DNA of 64,000 nucleotides from Protula sp. h YS-2021 (taxonomy: Eukaryota > Annelida > Polychaeta > Sabellida > Serpulidae): contig OX457026.1 in assembly GCA_949752745.1 (NCBI GenBank), positions 48,392,456 to 48,456,455 of the forward strand, given 5' to 3'. The notes beneath the pieces were generated by a model that worked only from the letters and a program-made list of their open reading frames with translations, had not been told where the DNA came from and ran no database searches. The position numbers were made by a program, and so were the translations under genes. Shown here piece by piece: positions 34,500 to 43,450 of the stretch; within the stretch, counting starts at the first letter, position 1; each line of letters starts with the position of its first letter.

Positions 34500-35868
34500 G
34501 ACTGGTAGTCGAATTGAATGCTACGATTTGCACTTATTTCAACAATGTTATCAAATTCAGCATACACTATAACATTGACTGTATTTTGCAAGACACCAGC
34601 AAAATTCATTTCTAGTCTCAAATTTCCATGTTTGATAAGGGCATAATGATCAGCACCATCATAATCAGGTGTTAAGTCAAAAGAAAACAAAGAATAACCT
34701 CTAGGCCAATCTTCCCGTTTTATAATGGAACTTTTCTCACCATCCAATCTATCAAAAGATTTGTAAAGAGTTTCAAAAGCATCAAGATATTTGCCTTGAT
34801 TGATATCAAGCTTGAGAGGTTTGGATAGGACTGGTTCACCATCAGAGTAAAGCTGCATAAAGTTAAGATTAAAATGTTCAAAATTGTATGGATTTCTCAA
34901 TACTGTTCCAGCAAAGGATTCATTATGGACCATTCCAATGACAATACGCTTTGGTAATTGGCCTAAAAAGATGCTATCTTTCACAAAAGATTGAAATCCA
35001 GTTGGAATAGCTAAAACTTTACATTCTTTTCTATTAACAATAAACTTAGCAGGACTTTTCATCAATGCATCTGCATGTCCCAACTGAATACCTGGACTAA
35101 CCCTCACTTTGCGAATGGTTAAAAACGCTTCTCTCACTTCTACTTTAAAACCATTATTTGCAGCCATTAATACATATCCATCTTTTTGTCTATGTAAACG
35201 TAATTTCATACTAACACCATTGGGAAGATAACGATCCTGCTCAAACAAATCTACCCTTAAACCGCCTGTAAGCATAAACTCACGGCTTAGACGTGTATAC
35301 AAATAGCGAATATGTAAACCATTATTTCCTGTTTAAGCTATATCACCACCTACAATATTTACATGAAAACCTGATACATATCTTTCATGATTAGGTCTTT
35401 TCACCTCATGAGTATTCATTGACCCGGCAGTATCTTTAAAGATGAGACGCATAGAGCGCTCAGAATGGAGACTTTCTTCCGAGTCATGAATGAGATGAGA
35501 TATGATGCTGGTATAACCATGGGTATTGTTACTATGTGATATCAAACGATCATTTAGAAATAATTCAATGTTGGACCATAACCCATTAAACAAATCATTG
35601 ATACATGACACGTTATCATCTATACCACACAGTGTTCCATCAGCCTTGACAATGCGACATACAATATGGAGTTTACTGTTCTTTAAATCTAGATATTCTT
35701 CTGTACTCGCAGGAATGTAGAATTCTATTGGAGCACCCTCTCTAATGGTAGTCATTGGTTGATAGTCTACATTATAACTTTTTCTACAGCAGTTTGCGTT
35801 GGTGGTATGTGAAACCATTCTAATGGAGAAAGGCTACATTCACAAGAATGATTATGAATTAAAGACAT
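34496..35868 (-). pseudogene. Major capsid protein, double jelly-roll (stop and frameshift)
   Basis: Two long pieces (35,818-35,333 and 35,302-34,496) lie in the same frame, split only by a TAA at 35,333-35,335. The probable true start is ATG 35,868 in another frame, whose first residues (MSLIHNHSCECS...IPPTQT) fit Polinton capsid N-termini. That frame meets the main one at an A5 run (35,780-35,784 on plus), so one base appears lost there. Visible features include PIEFYIPAS near the N-terminus and long beta-rich segments. The gene lies in the canonical protease-capsid-core-penton order. Confidence 0.85.
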
Positions 35869-35870
35869 GA

Positions 35871-36227
35871 TTAAAAAATATCTTTCTTATGTTTTTTTGA
35901 TGTTATCCGTTTAGCTGCCTTTCGCCTTCTGGCACGTTTTGCTCGTTTCGGTCTCTTTTGTCCTCGTAACCCACCACCAAACATACGTTGTGCTACTCGA
36001 CCTGCAACATCTTTCGCAATATCTTTTGCAGCCCTTTTAAGATGTGGTGCAACGATTTTAGCCCCTGTCTTAAGCAGTGGAATAGCTTTTCGAGCCAATG
36101 ATCCCAGTATTGAACCAATACCATCTCCATATTGTATTCGCGCTCCTTTAAATCCTGGTAATTCTCCACCCACTTGACGAAGAAAATGGTTGCGATATAT
36201 AGATGGATTGTGTGTGTATGCTTTCAT
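35871..36227 (-). CDS. Small basic virion core/minor capsid protein
   Basis: 118 aa. The N-terminal QVGGELPGF and GIGSILGSLARKAIPLLK segment is typical of Polinton small capsid-associated proteins, with a Gly-rich site suitable for adenain-type cleavage. The C-terminus is extremely Lys/Arg-rich (KRPKRAKRARRRK), as expected for DNA binding in the particle. Resembles adenoviral pVI/pX-like cargo in layout only. Its start overlaps the stop of the upstream penton gene by 4 bp. Confidence 0.72.
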   Translation of the reverse strand: MKAYTHNPSIYRNHFLRQVGGELPGFKGARIQYGDGIGSILGSLARKAIPLLKTGAKIVAPHLKRAAKDIAKDVAGRVAQRMFGGGLRGQKRPKRAKRARRRKAAKRITSKKHKKDIF

Positions 36228-36988
36228 AATGCTTTTGGTCGGAAATGAAGTTTACAGATCACCTTTTCAGTTTGAAATGGAACATTATAGCCTGTGTCGT
36301 CCTTAATATTCATTTCTATCACGTCAAATTTGGATGTGTTTACAGGAACATAATGAGGTTCTCCATAACTTTTCATGATAATGTCTCCATCATGTCCTTG
36401 TATTCCAACAGAACGTAGCAAAGGAACATAATAATCACCAACAACTTGTGGCTCACAAATACTACAGTACACATAAAGTGTATAAAATCCCTGTTTCACA
36501 TCAGCTTTATGTTCAGCTGTACACGTTTCAGTATACCATTGATCTGGGATAAATCCTAAAATCTCAGCTAATCCAGTGGAGAATGACACTTCAAAGCCAT
36601 AATTTAGAAATAGAAAAACGCGTCGTCTAATTTTATCATACTTTATCTGAATAGCTTCTTTAAGGTCATCTTTCATAGAATTAGTTGCTTCTTTATTGAC
36701 TGCCTGACATATCTCTTGTATGGATCTGTAGTAACCATAAGGAATATTGATTGTGTCAAGAACAACATTATTCAGTGGTTGTTGTCGATACTGAATAGAA
36801 TAGTCCATTCCATGTCTCATGGTTGTCCATGTATTTGGATATTGAATTTCAGCTAAAGCCACTTCATATTTTCCGTTCAGATAGATGGTTCGAGGCATAC
36901 GAATTTGATAATTCGAAGTCTTGTTGTTGGGATAATAGTTCATACTAGCATTGCTGGGTAAAGTAATGTAAAAACTTGTTGACTCCAT
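36224..36988 (-). CDS. Minor capsid (penton-type, single jelly-roll) protein
   Basis: 254 aa, intact. It starts MESTSFYITLPSNASMNYYP, then has VALAEIQYPNTW and a GYYRSIQEIC block, and is beta-rich throughout. These are typical of the Polinton minor capsid protein that forms pentamers at capsid vertices. Adjacent to the core and major capsid genes as in other Polintons. No lesion is visible. Confidence 0.82.
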   Translation of the reverse strand: MESTSFYITLPSNASMNYYPNNKTSNYQIRMPRTIYLNGKYEVALAEIQYPNTWTTMRHGMDYSIQYRQQPLNNVVLDTINIPYGYYRSIQEICQAVNKEATNSMKDDLKEAIQIKYDKIRRRVFLFLNYGFEVSFSTGLAEILGFIPDQWYTETCTAEHKADVKQGFYTLYVYCSICEPQVVGDYYVPLLRSVGIQGHDGDIIMKSYGEPHYVPVNTSKFDVIEMNIKDDTGYNVPFQTEKVICKLHFRPKAL

Positions 36989-37042
36989 GGCAGCTAAATC
37001 GCTTATGTGATGTAGATAGACTAGATGTGTATATACATTACT

Positions 37043-37252
37043 TCATGTTTGACACTCTTCATCCTCACTTTCTACATTGCTGTCTACATTATTGTCTAAA
37101 TTGCTATCTACATGATCTAAATTGGTATCTACTACTTCTCCCTGACAACAAGCACTAACACACCTAATTTTTACAGGAATAGTATTTTTATTTCCATTTT
37201 CTTTACAACAACAACACCATAACTCTTTAATCCATGTTAAAAAGTTTCCCAT
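37043..37252 (-). CDS. Small acylation-signal protein (MGNF...CCCC)
   Basis: 69 aa. It starts MGNFLTWIKELWCCCC: Gly at position 2 in a context suitable for N-myristoylation, then a four-Cys run suited to palmitoylation, then a polar, Asp/Glu-rich tail with a second Cys pair. This predicts membrane anchoring without a transmembrane helix. The start overlaps the end of the upstream 196-aa gene by 16 nt. Family unknown. Role in envelopment, entry or signalling is speculation. Confidence 0.6.
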   Translation of the reverse strand: MGNFLTWIKELWCCCCKENGNKNTIPVKIRCVSACCQGEVVDTNLDHVDSNLDNNVDSNVESEDEECQT

Positions 37253-37827
37253 CCTTCTGGAAACAATCTTTGTTGACGTTGTTGTTGCTCTTTTGTAATA
37301 TCTTCACGAGTTGTCTTTTTGCCAAAAACAGTTTTTGGAATATTAGCGTCTACAATTTCCTCAATAAACTGCTTCCAACCACGCGGTGGTTCTCGTCGTT
37401 CTTTTCTTTTTGTAGCATCCAATGCTTCTTTCAACAAATCAATAATGTTAGAATTTGTAATGACAGTACCTGTTTTTAAAACAAGTTCATTTTTATCTGT
37501 CCATCTCGTACCATATTTCTTAAGTTCTGCCAGAAGTTGTGTTAGTTTTACATGATAAATAGGTTGAAAATGGTTTAGAAACTGTTGGGACTTTTCTGAT
37601 TTTTCTGCATTAGATGCTGTAACAGACTTTTGTCGCTGTTGTTGTGATTGAATTGTTTGTAAATGACGTCCAAGCACTTGAGACATTTCTATTGCTTTTT
37701 CACGAGTTCGTTTCCCACGTAAAAGTTTATTCACTTTCGTTTTGATTTCAACATCTTTTCCCTTCTTTTCTAACAAAATTTTATATTCATATTCAGGAAT
37801 GAGAACCATTTTCAAAGTATGTTTCAT
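37237..37827 (-). CDS. Conserved Polinton helical protein
   Basis: 196 aa, intact. It begins MKHTLKMVLIPEYEYKILL and is Lys/Gln-rich with probable coiled coil (residues 25-90). It ends with PPRGWKQFIEEIV and PEGWETF. I recognise the general MVLIPE-type start from Polinton gene sets but know of no assigned function. ATGA overlap (37,824-37,827) with the upstream gene. Confidence 0.65.
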   Translation of the reverse strand: MKHTLKMVLIPEYEYKILLEKKGKDVEIKTKVNKLLRGKRTREKAIEMSQVLGRHLQTIQSQQQRQKSVTASNAEKSEKSQQFLNHFQPIYHVKLTQLLAELKKYGTRWTDKNELVLKTGTVITNSNIIDLLKEALDATKRKERREPPRGWKQFIEEIVDANIPKTVFGKKTTREDITKEQQQRQQRLFPEGWETF

Positions 37828-38150
37828 TTTAACAGCAACTGAGCTAACAAGGGTAATGCAAATTTAGCAATAGCTCCAATAAATCCTCCTTTCTGATTAA
37901 CCAACTTCTTTTTTCTTCGAAGTGATATCTTCTTATTTGCCAGTGTACGTAGGGTATGACGTTCACGCTTGAATAACTTATACCTTTTTGAGCTTAAGGG
38001 TAAATGTCCCCGCAATATATTCAAACAAATTTCAAACAAGCTAGTTAATTCCTCCTTAGTAGCTTGTTGTAGTAAGGATTTACGTCGTTTAGGCCCGCTG
38101 CGTGCGAGCAAGTGAAGGAAAGGTTGATTCGCTTGAATACGTTTAGACAT
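37824..38150 (-). CDS. Small basic Polinton protein with hydrophobic C-terminus
   Basis: 108 aa. Basic N-terminal two thirds (KRRKSLLQQATKEEL, RRKKKLVNQ) followed by GGFIGAIAKFALPLLAQLLL, a Gly-Gly site and a hydrophobic, possibly amphipathic tail. This resembles small virion proteins that are cleaved and act on membranes, but the function is unknown. Overlaps the ATPase end by 8 nt. Confidence 0.65.
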   Translation of the reverse strand: MSKRIQANQPFLHLLARSGPKRRKSLLQQATKEELTSLFEICLNILRGHLPLSSKRYKLFKRERHTLRTLANKKISLRRKKKLVNQKGGFIGAIAKFALPLLAQLLLK

Positions 38151-38801
38151 CTTGGCTGCGAATGGTTAAGTGACTTGGTTCTTGTTCATACGCCACCTTA
38201 TCAACATATACGTAATGTGTATCTTTTGGTAAAATGCCTGTACGAATACGTAGTTGATCATTTGTCTTCGGCTTCAAATCAATGAATAAATAGCCGTGAG
38301 GTTTGCTAGTAGCATCTTGATAGGCTTCTATGAGAAATTGAGATTTTCCAGGATACATTTGTCGCAGTAATGTACTTATTTGTTGACTGTCTCTAGGATT
38401 TTTAAACAGAATGATGTAATGTGTATTCAAACTAATATTACGCATTTCTCTACCATGATGAAACAAATTATGCACAATAAAAATAATGCTTAGATTTTGA
38501 TGACTGCTGCCAACACTAAAGAGACGTGTCATGCGCTCATCACCATGACATTTGGTCATTAAGTCATCAATGATGAGTAAGTTTGGTTTTTTCGGGTTAA
38601 AACGCTCTTCAATGTTATCTGGAATGCCTTGGTAAAATTCCACACCTTTCATTCCCTTATACAAAGGCTGATCTGCTGCATAGAGCCATAAAATGGTTTT
38701 TGGAGAGGGTTTATTAACTTTTGTTCTAGAATTTCTCTAACTAGAGAAGTTTTACCACTGCCTGTAGGTCCAGAGACCAAACACGTCAATGGATGCTTCA
38801 T
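38143..38801 (-). pseudogene. FtsK/HerA-type packaging ATPase (frameshifted)
   Basis: ATG 38,801 opens a frame with Walker A GPTGSGKT (about residues 11-18). It runs into a stop after about 48 codons. The rest continues from about 38,700 in another frame with Walker B NLLIIDDLM and a downstream sensor-like IFIVHN, ending at 38,143. A one-base change in an A-rich stretch near 38,705 accounts for the break. These ATPases pump DNA into the capsid. Start overlaps the integrase stop by ATGA. Confidence 0.85.
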
Positions 38802-39897
38802 TTTCGAATATCTGTTTCTTTCACCCAACTGTTAAACTTCTTTGGCCAACCTAACCACTTCACAAATAATTCTTTAACACCTCGTCTTTTTCGTGTTTTC
38901 AAGACCTTTTCAATTCTGTAGACTGATTCAATATCTTTTGTCACTTTCTGCAGTTCTTCTTCATAAAAATGTCCGTCAATATCTTCATCCAAAAAGTCTT
39001 TCACACGATACAAGTGTATTCCTTGCTTCTTACAACGATGTGTGATAATGAACACTTCTTGCGTCCACTTTATATGATAATCCCGTTGAAATACATATTT
39101 CATGTGAGAAATGCGAACCTGATCACCAATTTTAAATTTGTATGGTTTTTTCTTCTTTGGTTTTAATTTCAATTTGTCTACATACATATACTTCCACACT
39201 TTCGATTCTATGTCTTTACGAATATCTGCAGGAGCATACTTATTAGGGAGGGAGCCATGAGGTCTATGGTTATAATTATACACTAAGTCTGGGGGATGTC
39301 CATATATCGATACGTTTGATTATGAAGGAAATATCGATACATCATTCCCTTTAAGGTACGAATGACTCTCTCAGCAAAGTTGGCTTTGGTTTCATTCTTT
39401 GTCGTATAGGCATGTATTCCCTCCTTCTTCAAAAATGCTTTTACCCATCTGTGTTTAAATTCAGTTCCTTTATCTGACCTTAGAGTTCGTGGTCTTCGTT
39501 GTGTTTCATGAAAAATCTTTTGAAAGGCTTCTATGACGCTGGTATGTGATTTATTAGGCATTGGCTGCACCCATAAATATTTGGAAAACACATCAATGAC
39601 AACCAATAAAAAGTGGGTGTCATCATTATAGGAAGCTATGTTTCCCATGTCAGCTAAATCAATATCCCACATGTCATCAATTCCACGTGTAATGACACGT
39701 TGCCTTTTAAACCTGTATTTTACAGGTTGTAGTAAACTGAAGGCATCTTGATCCTGCAACCATTTCTTCACTTGTGAATGAGTGACTGATTGATCATGTT
39801 TTTTTAATATGTGATAAAGTTTGTAAGGACCAGCAAATGCCCCGGGTTGACCAGGTTTAAAGTAAATATTGGTTAAGTAGTCTTTCCACGTCGACAT
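38798..39897 (-). pseudogene. Retroviral-type integrase with C-terminal chromodomain (frameshifted)
   Basis: The first frame (39,897-39,283) has the catalytic D80 (WDIDLAD), D142 (RSDKGTEF) and E176 (NFAERVIR). The second frame (39,283-38,798) carries the rest of the core, a DNA-binding barrel and a chromodomain (VYRIEKVLKTR...WLGWPKKFNSW). The frame changes at the G5 run 39,291-39,295, so one base appears gained or lost. This class integrates Polintons, and the chromodomain may direct site choice to modified chromatin. Upstream lies an iteron-like repeat. Confidence 0.9.
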
Positions 39898-39904
39898 GTT
39901 AACA

Positions 39905-40022
39905 CTAAATGATCAACACTTGTTAACATATCTTGCATTTTATTTTATCAACACATCTAACATTTTATCAACATATCTTGCATTTTATCAACACATCTTA
40001 AATTTTATTTTTATCAACATGT
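39905..40022. repeat. Iteron-like repeat upstream of integrase
   Basis: Four to five copies of a 22-28-bp unit, on minus TGTTGATAAAATG(C/T)(A/T)AGAT(A/G), directly before the integrase ATG. Could be a regulatory or replication site. Confidence 0.7.
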
Positions 40023-40023
40023 C

Positions 40024-40302
40024 TTACAAATCAAGTATTGATACAATGGTGTGAATAATTGGAGTCCATTGATCTTCAATGTATATTAACCAGCTACTTA
40101 ATTCATCAAATGTGATAGCATCTACACCATATTTTTCACAACGTTGATTTGCATTATCTAACACTTTATCTAAATGAATGTAATATTTAGCTTCATTCCA
40201 ATATGTATAGACACATGTAGAATGACACATATGTTCTGAACACTCTTCATTTTGACAAGCAGGACATACTAAACATGCAAACTTTTTTACAGCTAATAAC
40301 AT
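40024..40302 (-). CDS. Small Cys-containing protein, paralogue of the next gene
   Basis: 92 aa. N-terminal CLVCPACQNEECSEHMC may bind zinc. The C-terminal FDELSSWLIYIE parallels FDEVREWLIYIA of the neighbour at 40,356-40,643, so the two are probably tandem duplicates. No known family recognised. Confidence 0.5.
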   Translation of the reverse strand: MLLAVKKFACLVCPACQNEECSEHMCHSTCVYTYWNEAKYYIHLDKVLDNANQRCEKYGVDAITFDELSSWLIYIEDQWTPIIHTIVSILDL

Positions 40303-40355
40303 TTCTTCACAATATGTTTTTTACACAATATATTGTCTCAATGTAATGTCCACCA

Positions 40356-40643
40356 TTATACTGCAATGTAGATTAACCACTCTCTCACTTCATCAAACAG
40401 TCTTGGATCAAATCGAGCGAAGAGATATGCTGCTTCCACATCAAACTCCTCAGCTCCACCAATGTTTGAAAACATACACTCTTTGATGAAATCCTCGCGT
40501 AAGTTTGGAACGTTCAACGTGGAATGAGCAAGTTCCCAATAAATGTCAAAGTGCTGCAGTTATTGTTGAATAGATCCAAAACGTGCCAGTTCACTTATCA
40601 TGTAGTCCACATACTTGTCCTTGAAACACGTTTCTACATCCAT
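40356..40643 (-). pseudogene. Small helical protein with internal stop
   Basis: Starts at ATG 40,643 and runs 95 codons to TAA at 40,356-40,358, with an in-frame TAA at 40,560-40,562. The end is FDEVREWLIYI, shared with the downstream neighbour. Tightly packed between two minus-strand genes. Function unknown. Confidence 0.5.
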
Positions 40644-40646
40644 CTT

Positions 40647-41324
40647 TCACATGTCCATATAACACGTCTGCACACTGTGGCGGCTGGTAAGCAAATGACT
40701 CTCAGTCTTACTCTGCAGAAACAGTAAGCCGCACTTGTTGCAGAAGTTGTCTGGTTCACACAACTTGCAATTGTACTTGTGGCAGTGACAATCATAATCC
40801 TCAGCATATCCGTAAGCACCGCAATATTCACAGGTAAGTCCAAGTTGATTTTGCACATCCATATTCTCCAATTGAACTTCAGCCAGTCTTTTCTTAGATA
40901 ACTTTGACACTTTCATCCGATTGTCCTTTTGCAGCTTGATAGGAGTTTTCTTGCCATGACATTCCGTACATGGCAGTAAGGTTGAGTTAATGCTATCCAT
41001 CTCCTGAAGCAATGTCTCCCATTCACCATCATTCATGTTGATGTAATACTTGTATTCTTTCCCTTCAAACAGTGATGCTTGCACAAAACTCACATAGCGC
41101 ATATCCAAGTATGAAATGACTTCAAGCCACTTCGTTTGCGTTAAGTACAGTTTGAAGCCAATGTCGCGTAATCTTGCTAAGTTCAGGCACACAATCTTCC
41201 ACAAGGATGGTGATAAAGCAAGCCATCTCTCTCCACGTTTGATTCGAATAAATAATCCAAATTGTCCATGCTCCACAGTAATGGTTAAGTTTGCACTAAT
41301 TTTAAAGCTGCTTGTCTTCTCCAT
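40647..41324 (-). CDS. Possible PC4-like DNA-binding protein with C-terminal zinc ribbons
   Basis: 225 aa from ATG 41,324; the same start is conserved in copy C at 60,374, so the upstream ATG 41,357 is rejected. The N-terminal half has two beta-rich segments each ending in a helix (GERWLALSPSLWKI and YINMNDGEWETLLQEMD), which may be a duplicated PC4-like fold; this is inference. The C-terminal half has CTECHGKK, CEYCGAYGYAEDYDCHCHKYNC, CEPDNFCNKC and a final C/H set, suggesting three zinc sites. Intact here and also present in copy C. A transcriptional role fits but is unproven. Confidence 0.62.
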   Translation of the reverse strand: MEKTSSFKISANLTITVEHGQFGLFIRIKRGERWLALSPSLWKIVCLNLARLRDIGFKLYLTQTKWLEVISYLDMRYVSFVQASLFEGKEYKYYINMNDGEWETLLQEMDSINSTLLPCTECHGKKTPIKLQKDNRMKVSKLSKKRLAEVQLENMDVQNQLGLTCEYCGAYGYAEDYDCHCHKYNCKLCEPDNFCNKCGLLFLQSKTESHLLTSRHSVQTCYMDM

Positions 41325-41378
41325 GGCTGCGCGTTGAATGATGACTGCACTTGACACCTCCCTCCTTTTATATGGACA

Positions 41379-42444
41379 TTACATGTATGTTTTCATGAGA
41401 TGCTTGCAAAATCGCGGAGTGATCTCGTTGAAACCATCCAGAAAGGCTGTTGGTAAACCGTCTGTCAAAGATTGTCTCATAACAATCACTAAAAAGTCTC
41501 CTCGTTTGCGACTCCCAATTATCCATTGAAAGAGCATTGGCATGGTGAAATGTCCTTTTTCATAGAGGTAAGCCATCATATCATACACCTTAATACGTTC
41601 TTCAAGGTACTTGAAGCCATGTAGCATGACCTTTGCACATTTGGAATCGCGATCCTCATCAACACACTCTGGCGTCGGTAGAGATAAAGTCTTAAAAAGT
41701 TCCTCATGAAGACTTCGAATAAGTTGAACGAAACTTCGGGTCATGGCTTCGGAGAACTGCGGCTCTGACGCGGGAAGATGCTCTATGTTTCCTTCTAGCA
41801 TGTAGATAAGCTGAATGACAGTGTTCACTTCTTCCGTTAGGTACATGTATGTGTGCTGATCGAAAAAGCCTTCTTCACATAAACACCATAAAATGTTGCA
41901 ATCGATCAGAGGAATCACTGCTTGAAAGTTTCGTTTCAACAGCGTGACGTCTTCCTCAGTAACAGGAATAGTTTTGCTCAATTTGAATTTAGATTTGAGC
42001 TACTTGTCATCGTCGTCGCTGTCGTCATCGTCGTTGTCGTCATTGTCGTCATTGTCGTCGTCACCGTCGTCATCGCTTGACATGACCACTTCTTCCTCCT
42101 CAAGATGCTCTAGATGAGCCTGTAACTTTGTACTAAGTGGCTTGGCGCTACCATTTACAAGCGCATTGGCAACCCAGAACGGATAGTCAGATCCCTCGGG
42201 ATCGGGAATTGCTTGCTGTACTGGCTGTACTTCTTCAGGCCTAGTTTGCTGTACTGTAGACACGTCTGACGGAGCCCCTAATGCTTCCTCCAAGGCTTTT
42301 TCAGCTTCTGCTAGTGTACTAGTGTAGGAAGGTAGCAGTCTCCTCTGCAGTTAAAACTGCATCTGTAAAAGCCATTGTTTCATTGCTGAACAGGCTATCA
42401 ATTTCCATGTTGCTAGCCGTTGCTGCTTTTCGAGACGTCTCCAT
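41379..42444 (-). pseudogene. Acidic protein with tandem helical (possibly CARD/death-fold) domains, broken
   Basis: Start ATG 42,444. A frame change near 42,325 and an in-frame TAG at 42,000-42,002 interrupt it. Order: short N-terminal region, one PSDV-x-x-VQQ motif, PFWVANALVNG, an Asp-run (DDDxDD), then two all-helical domains of about 85 residues each. The second contains DMMAYLYEKGHF and GLPTAFLDGFNEI, which resemble a CARD/DED pattern (helices ending in AFxxF). Copy C has the same order with three PSDV repeats. Viral death-fold proteins commonly block apoptosis or innate signalling. Fold assignment is inference from pattern. Confidence 0.55.
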
Positions 42445-42488
42445 GATGGTTTGGCAATGCAATGGCCATAGCGGTGTTGACCCGACGT

Positions 42489-42496
42489 TTTTATAC
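42489..42496 (-). promoter_or_regulatory. TATA box of helical accessory gene
   Basis: GTATAAAA on minus, about 45 nt upstream of the ATG at 42,444. Confidence 0.6.
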
Positions 42497-42537
42497 TACT
42501 GAGCCGTGAGCCCAGCGGCTAAAAAGTCGGTGAGCCA

Positions 42538-42612
42538 GGGGGGGGGGGGGTCCTTGCTTCAGGTCGACTGACCAGGGGGGGTCCTTGCTTCAGGTCGACT
42601 GACCAGGGGGGG
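42538..42612. repeat. C-run (here G-run) iteron array at the right end
   Basis: Two full 39-bp units and a partial: a G7-G12 run plus TCCTTGCTTCAGGTCGACTG. On minus this reads GAAGCAAGGACCCCCC, the same core as the left-end array. Confidence 0.85.
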
Positions 42613-42615
42613 TCC

Positions 42616-42623
42616 TATATAAT
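42616..42623 (+). promoter_or_regulatory. TATA box of the right-end outward gene
   Basis: TATATAAT, about 62 nt before the ATG at 42,685. Confidence 0.6.
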
Positions 42624-42684
42624 AGCAGCCTCGCACTGTATGCAGTAAGTCTGCCTTTGATCATTGAAGGAGTAAGAGCTAAAA

Positions 42685-43383
42685 ATGCAACACAAAGATG
42701 AATTTTTCTCGCCAGAGCTTCGGGCTCGCTACTTCTTGTCACAGAAGGATGTAGATCTCTGGGAAGATATCTATGTAGAATATCAAACATTTCTATTTCG
42801 ACAGTGGAGGAATTTTCTCAGGAACAGACCTGAAGAAGAGTTCAACCGGTTTGGCAGGACGGCGGAGGAACGATACAAGCGCCGGAGGGAGAGCTTGCTC
42901 GACAGGAGCCAGGACCCGCCGCCCTGCCAGGAAGAAAGGCCAGCCAGGACCACAGCAGCGACAACCACGACGGCGGCGACCCCTGTCAAGGCGACTCCTG
43001 CTGCAGCCACGGCGTCGACGCTGACGACTCCGCCGATAGCGATTCCAACGGCAGCTGATGTCACTGTCTTGAAGGTTCCGGCGGAAGAAGTTGTAGTCAA
43101 ACGGCGAAATCTTCCTAGCGCCACAGTTACCAGGCCGGAGACAGTGACACCGGCTCCTGAGGAAGAGCTAGCAGCCGCTCTCGCCAGTAAAACGGACCTC
43201 ACGCAGGTGGACTTCAGCCTCATGCAGTCTCCCTCCGATAATGAGTACCATTATTGTAACGTTCTGGGTAGAGGTTTCAGGACACACAGGGCCGCGGTAG
43301 CAGCGCATAGGAGGAGGGCTGGCTGTAGGGAGGATGACGGCAGCGGCAGAGGCGGAGACGGCGACGGCGCCAAGGCGAAATAG
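42685..43383 (+). CDS. Ala/Thr/Pro-rich accessory protein with one possible zinc finger
   Basis: 232 aa, intact. Residues 1-75 are charged and helical (LWEDIYVEYQTFLFRQW). Residues 85-170 are low-complexity Ala/Thr/Pro. Near the end YHYCNVLGRGFRTHRAAVAAHRRRAGC is spaced like a degenerate C2H2 or C2HC finger, followed by an Asp/Gly-rich tail. Markedly more GC-rich than its neighbours. It takes the outward-facing place that the RING gene holds at the left end and in copy C. Family not recognised. Confidence 0.65.
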   Translation: MQHKDEFFSPELRARYFLSQKDVDLWEDIYVEYQTFLFRQWRNFLRNRPEEEFNRFGRTAEERYKRRRESLLDRSQDPPPCQEERPARTTAATTTTAATPVKATPAAATASTLTTPPIAIPTAADVTVLKVPAEEVVVKRRNLPSATVTRPETVTPAPEEELAAALASKTDLTQVDFSLMQSPSDNEYHYCNVLGRGFRTHRAAVAAHRRRAGCREDDGSGRGGDGDGAKAK

Positions 43384-43450
43384 TAGGGGAAGCGGCGGCA
43401 GGGGAAGCGACAGGAAGTGAACCGGCGGAGAAAGCAGAAAATACCTCCAC

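Noticed and set aside
42783..43223. 146-aa minus ORF opposite the Ala/Thr-rich gene
   Set aside because: Antisense of a GC-rich low-complexity region; the plus ORF has a TATA box and a 3' stem-loop.
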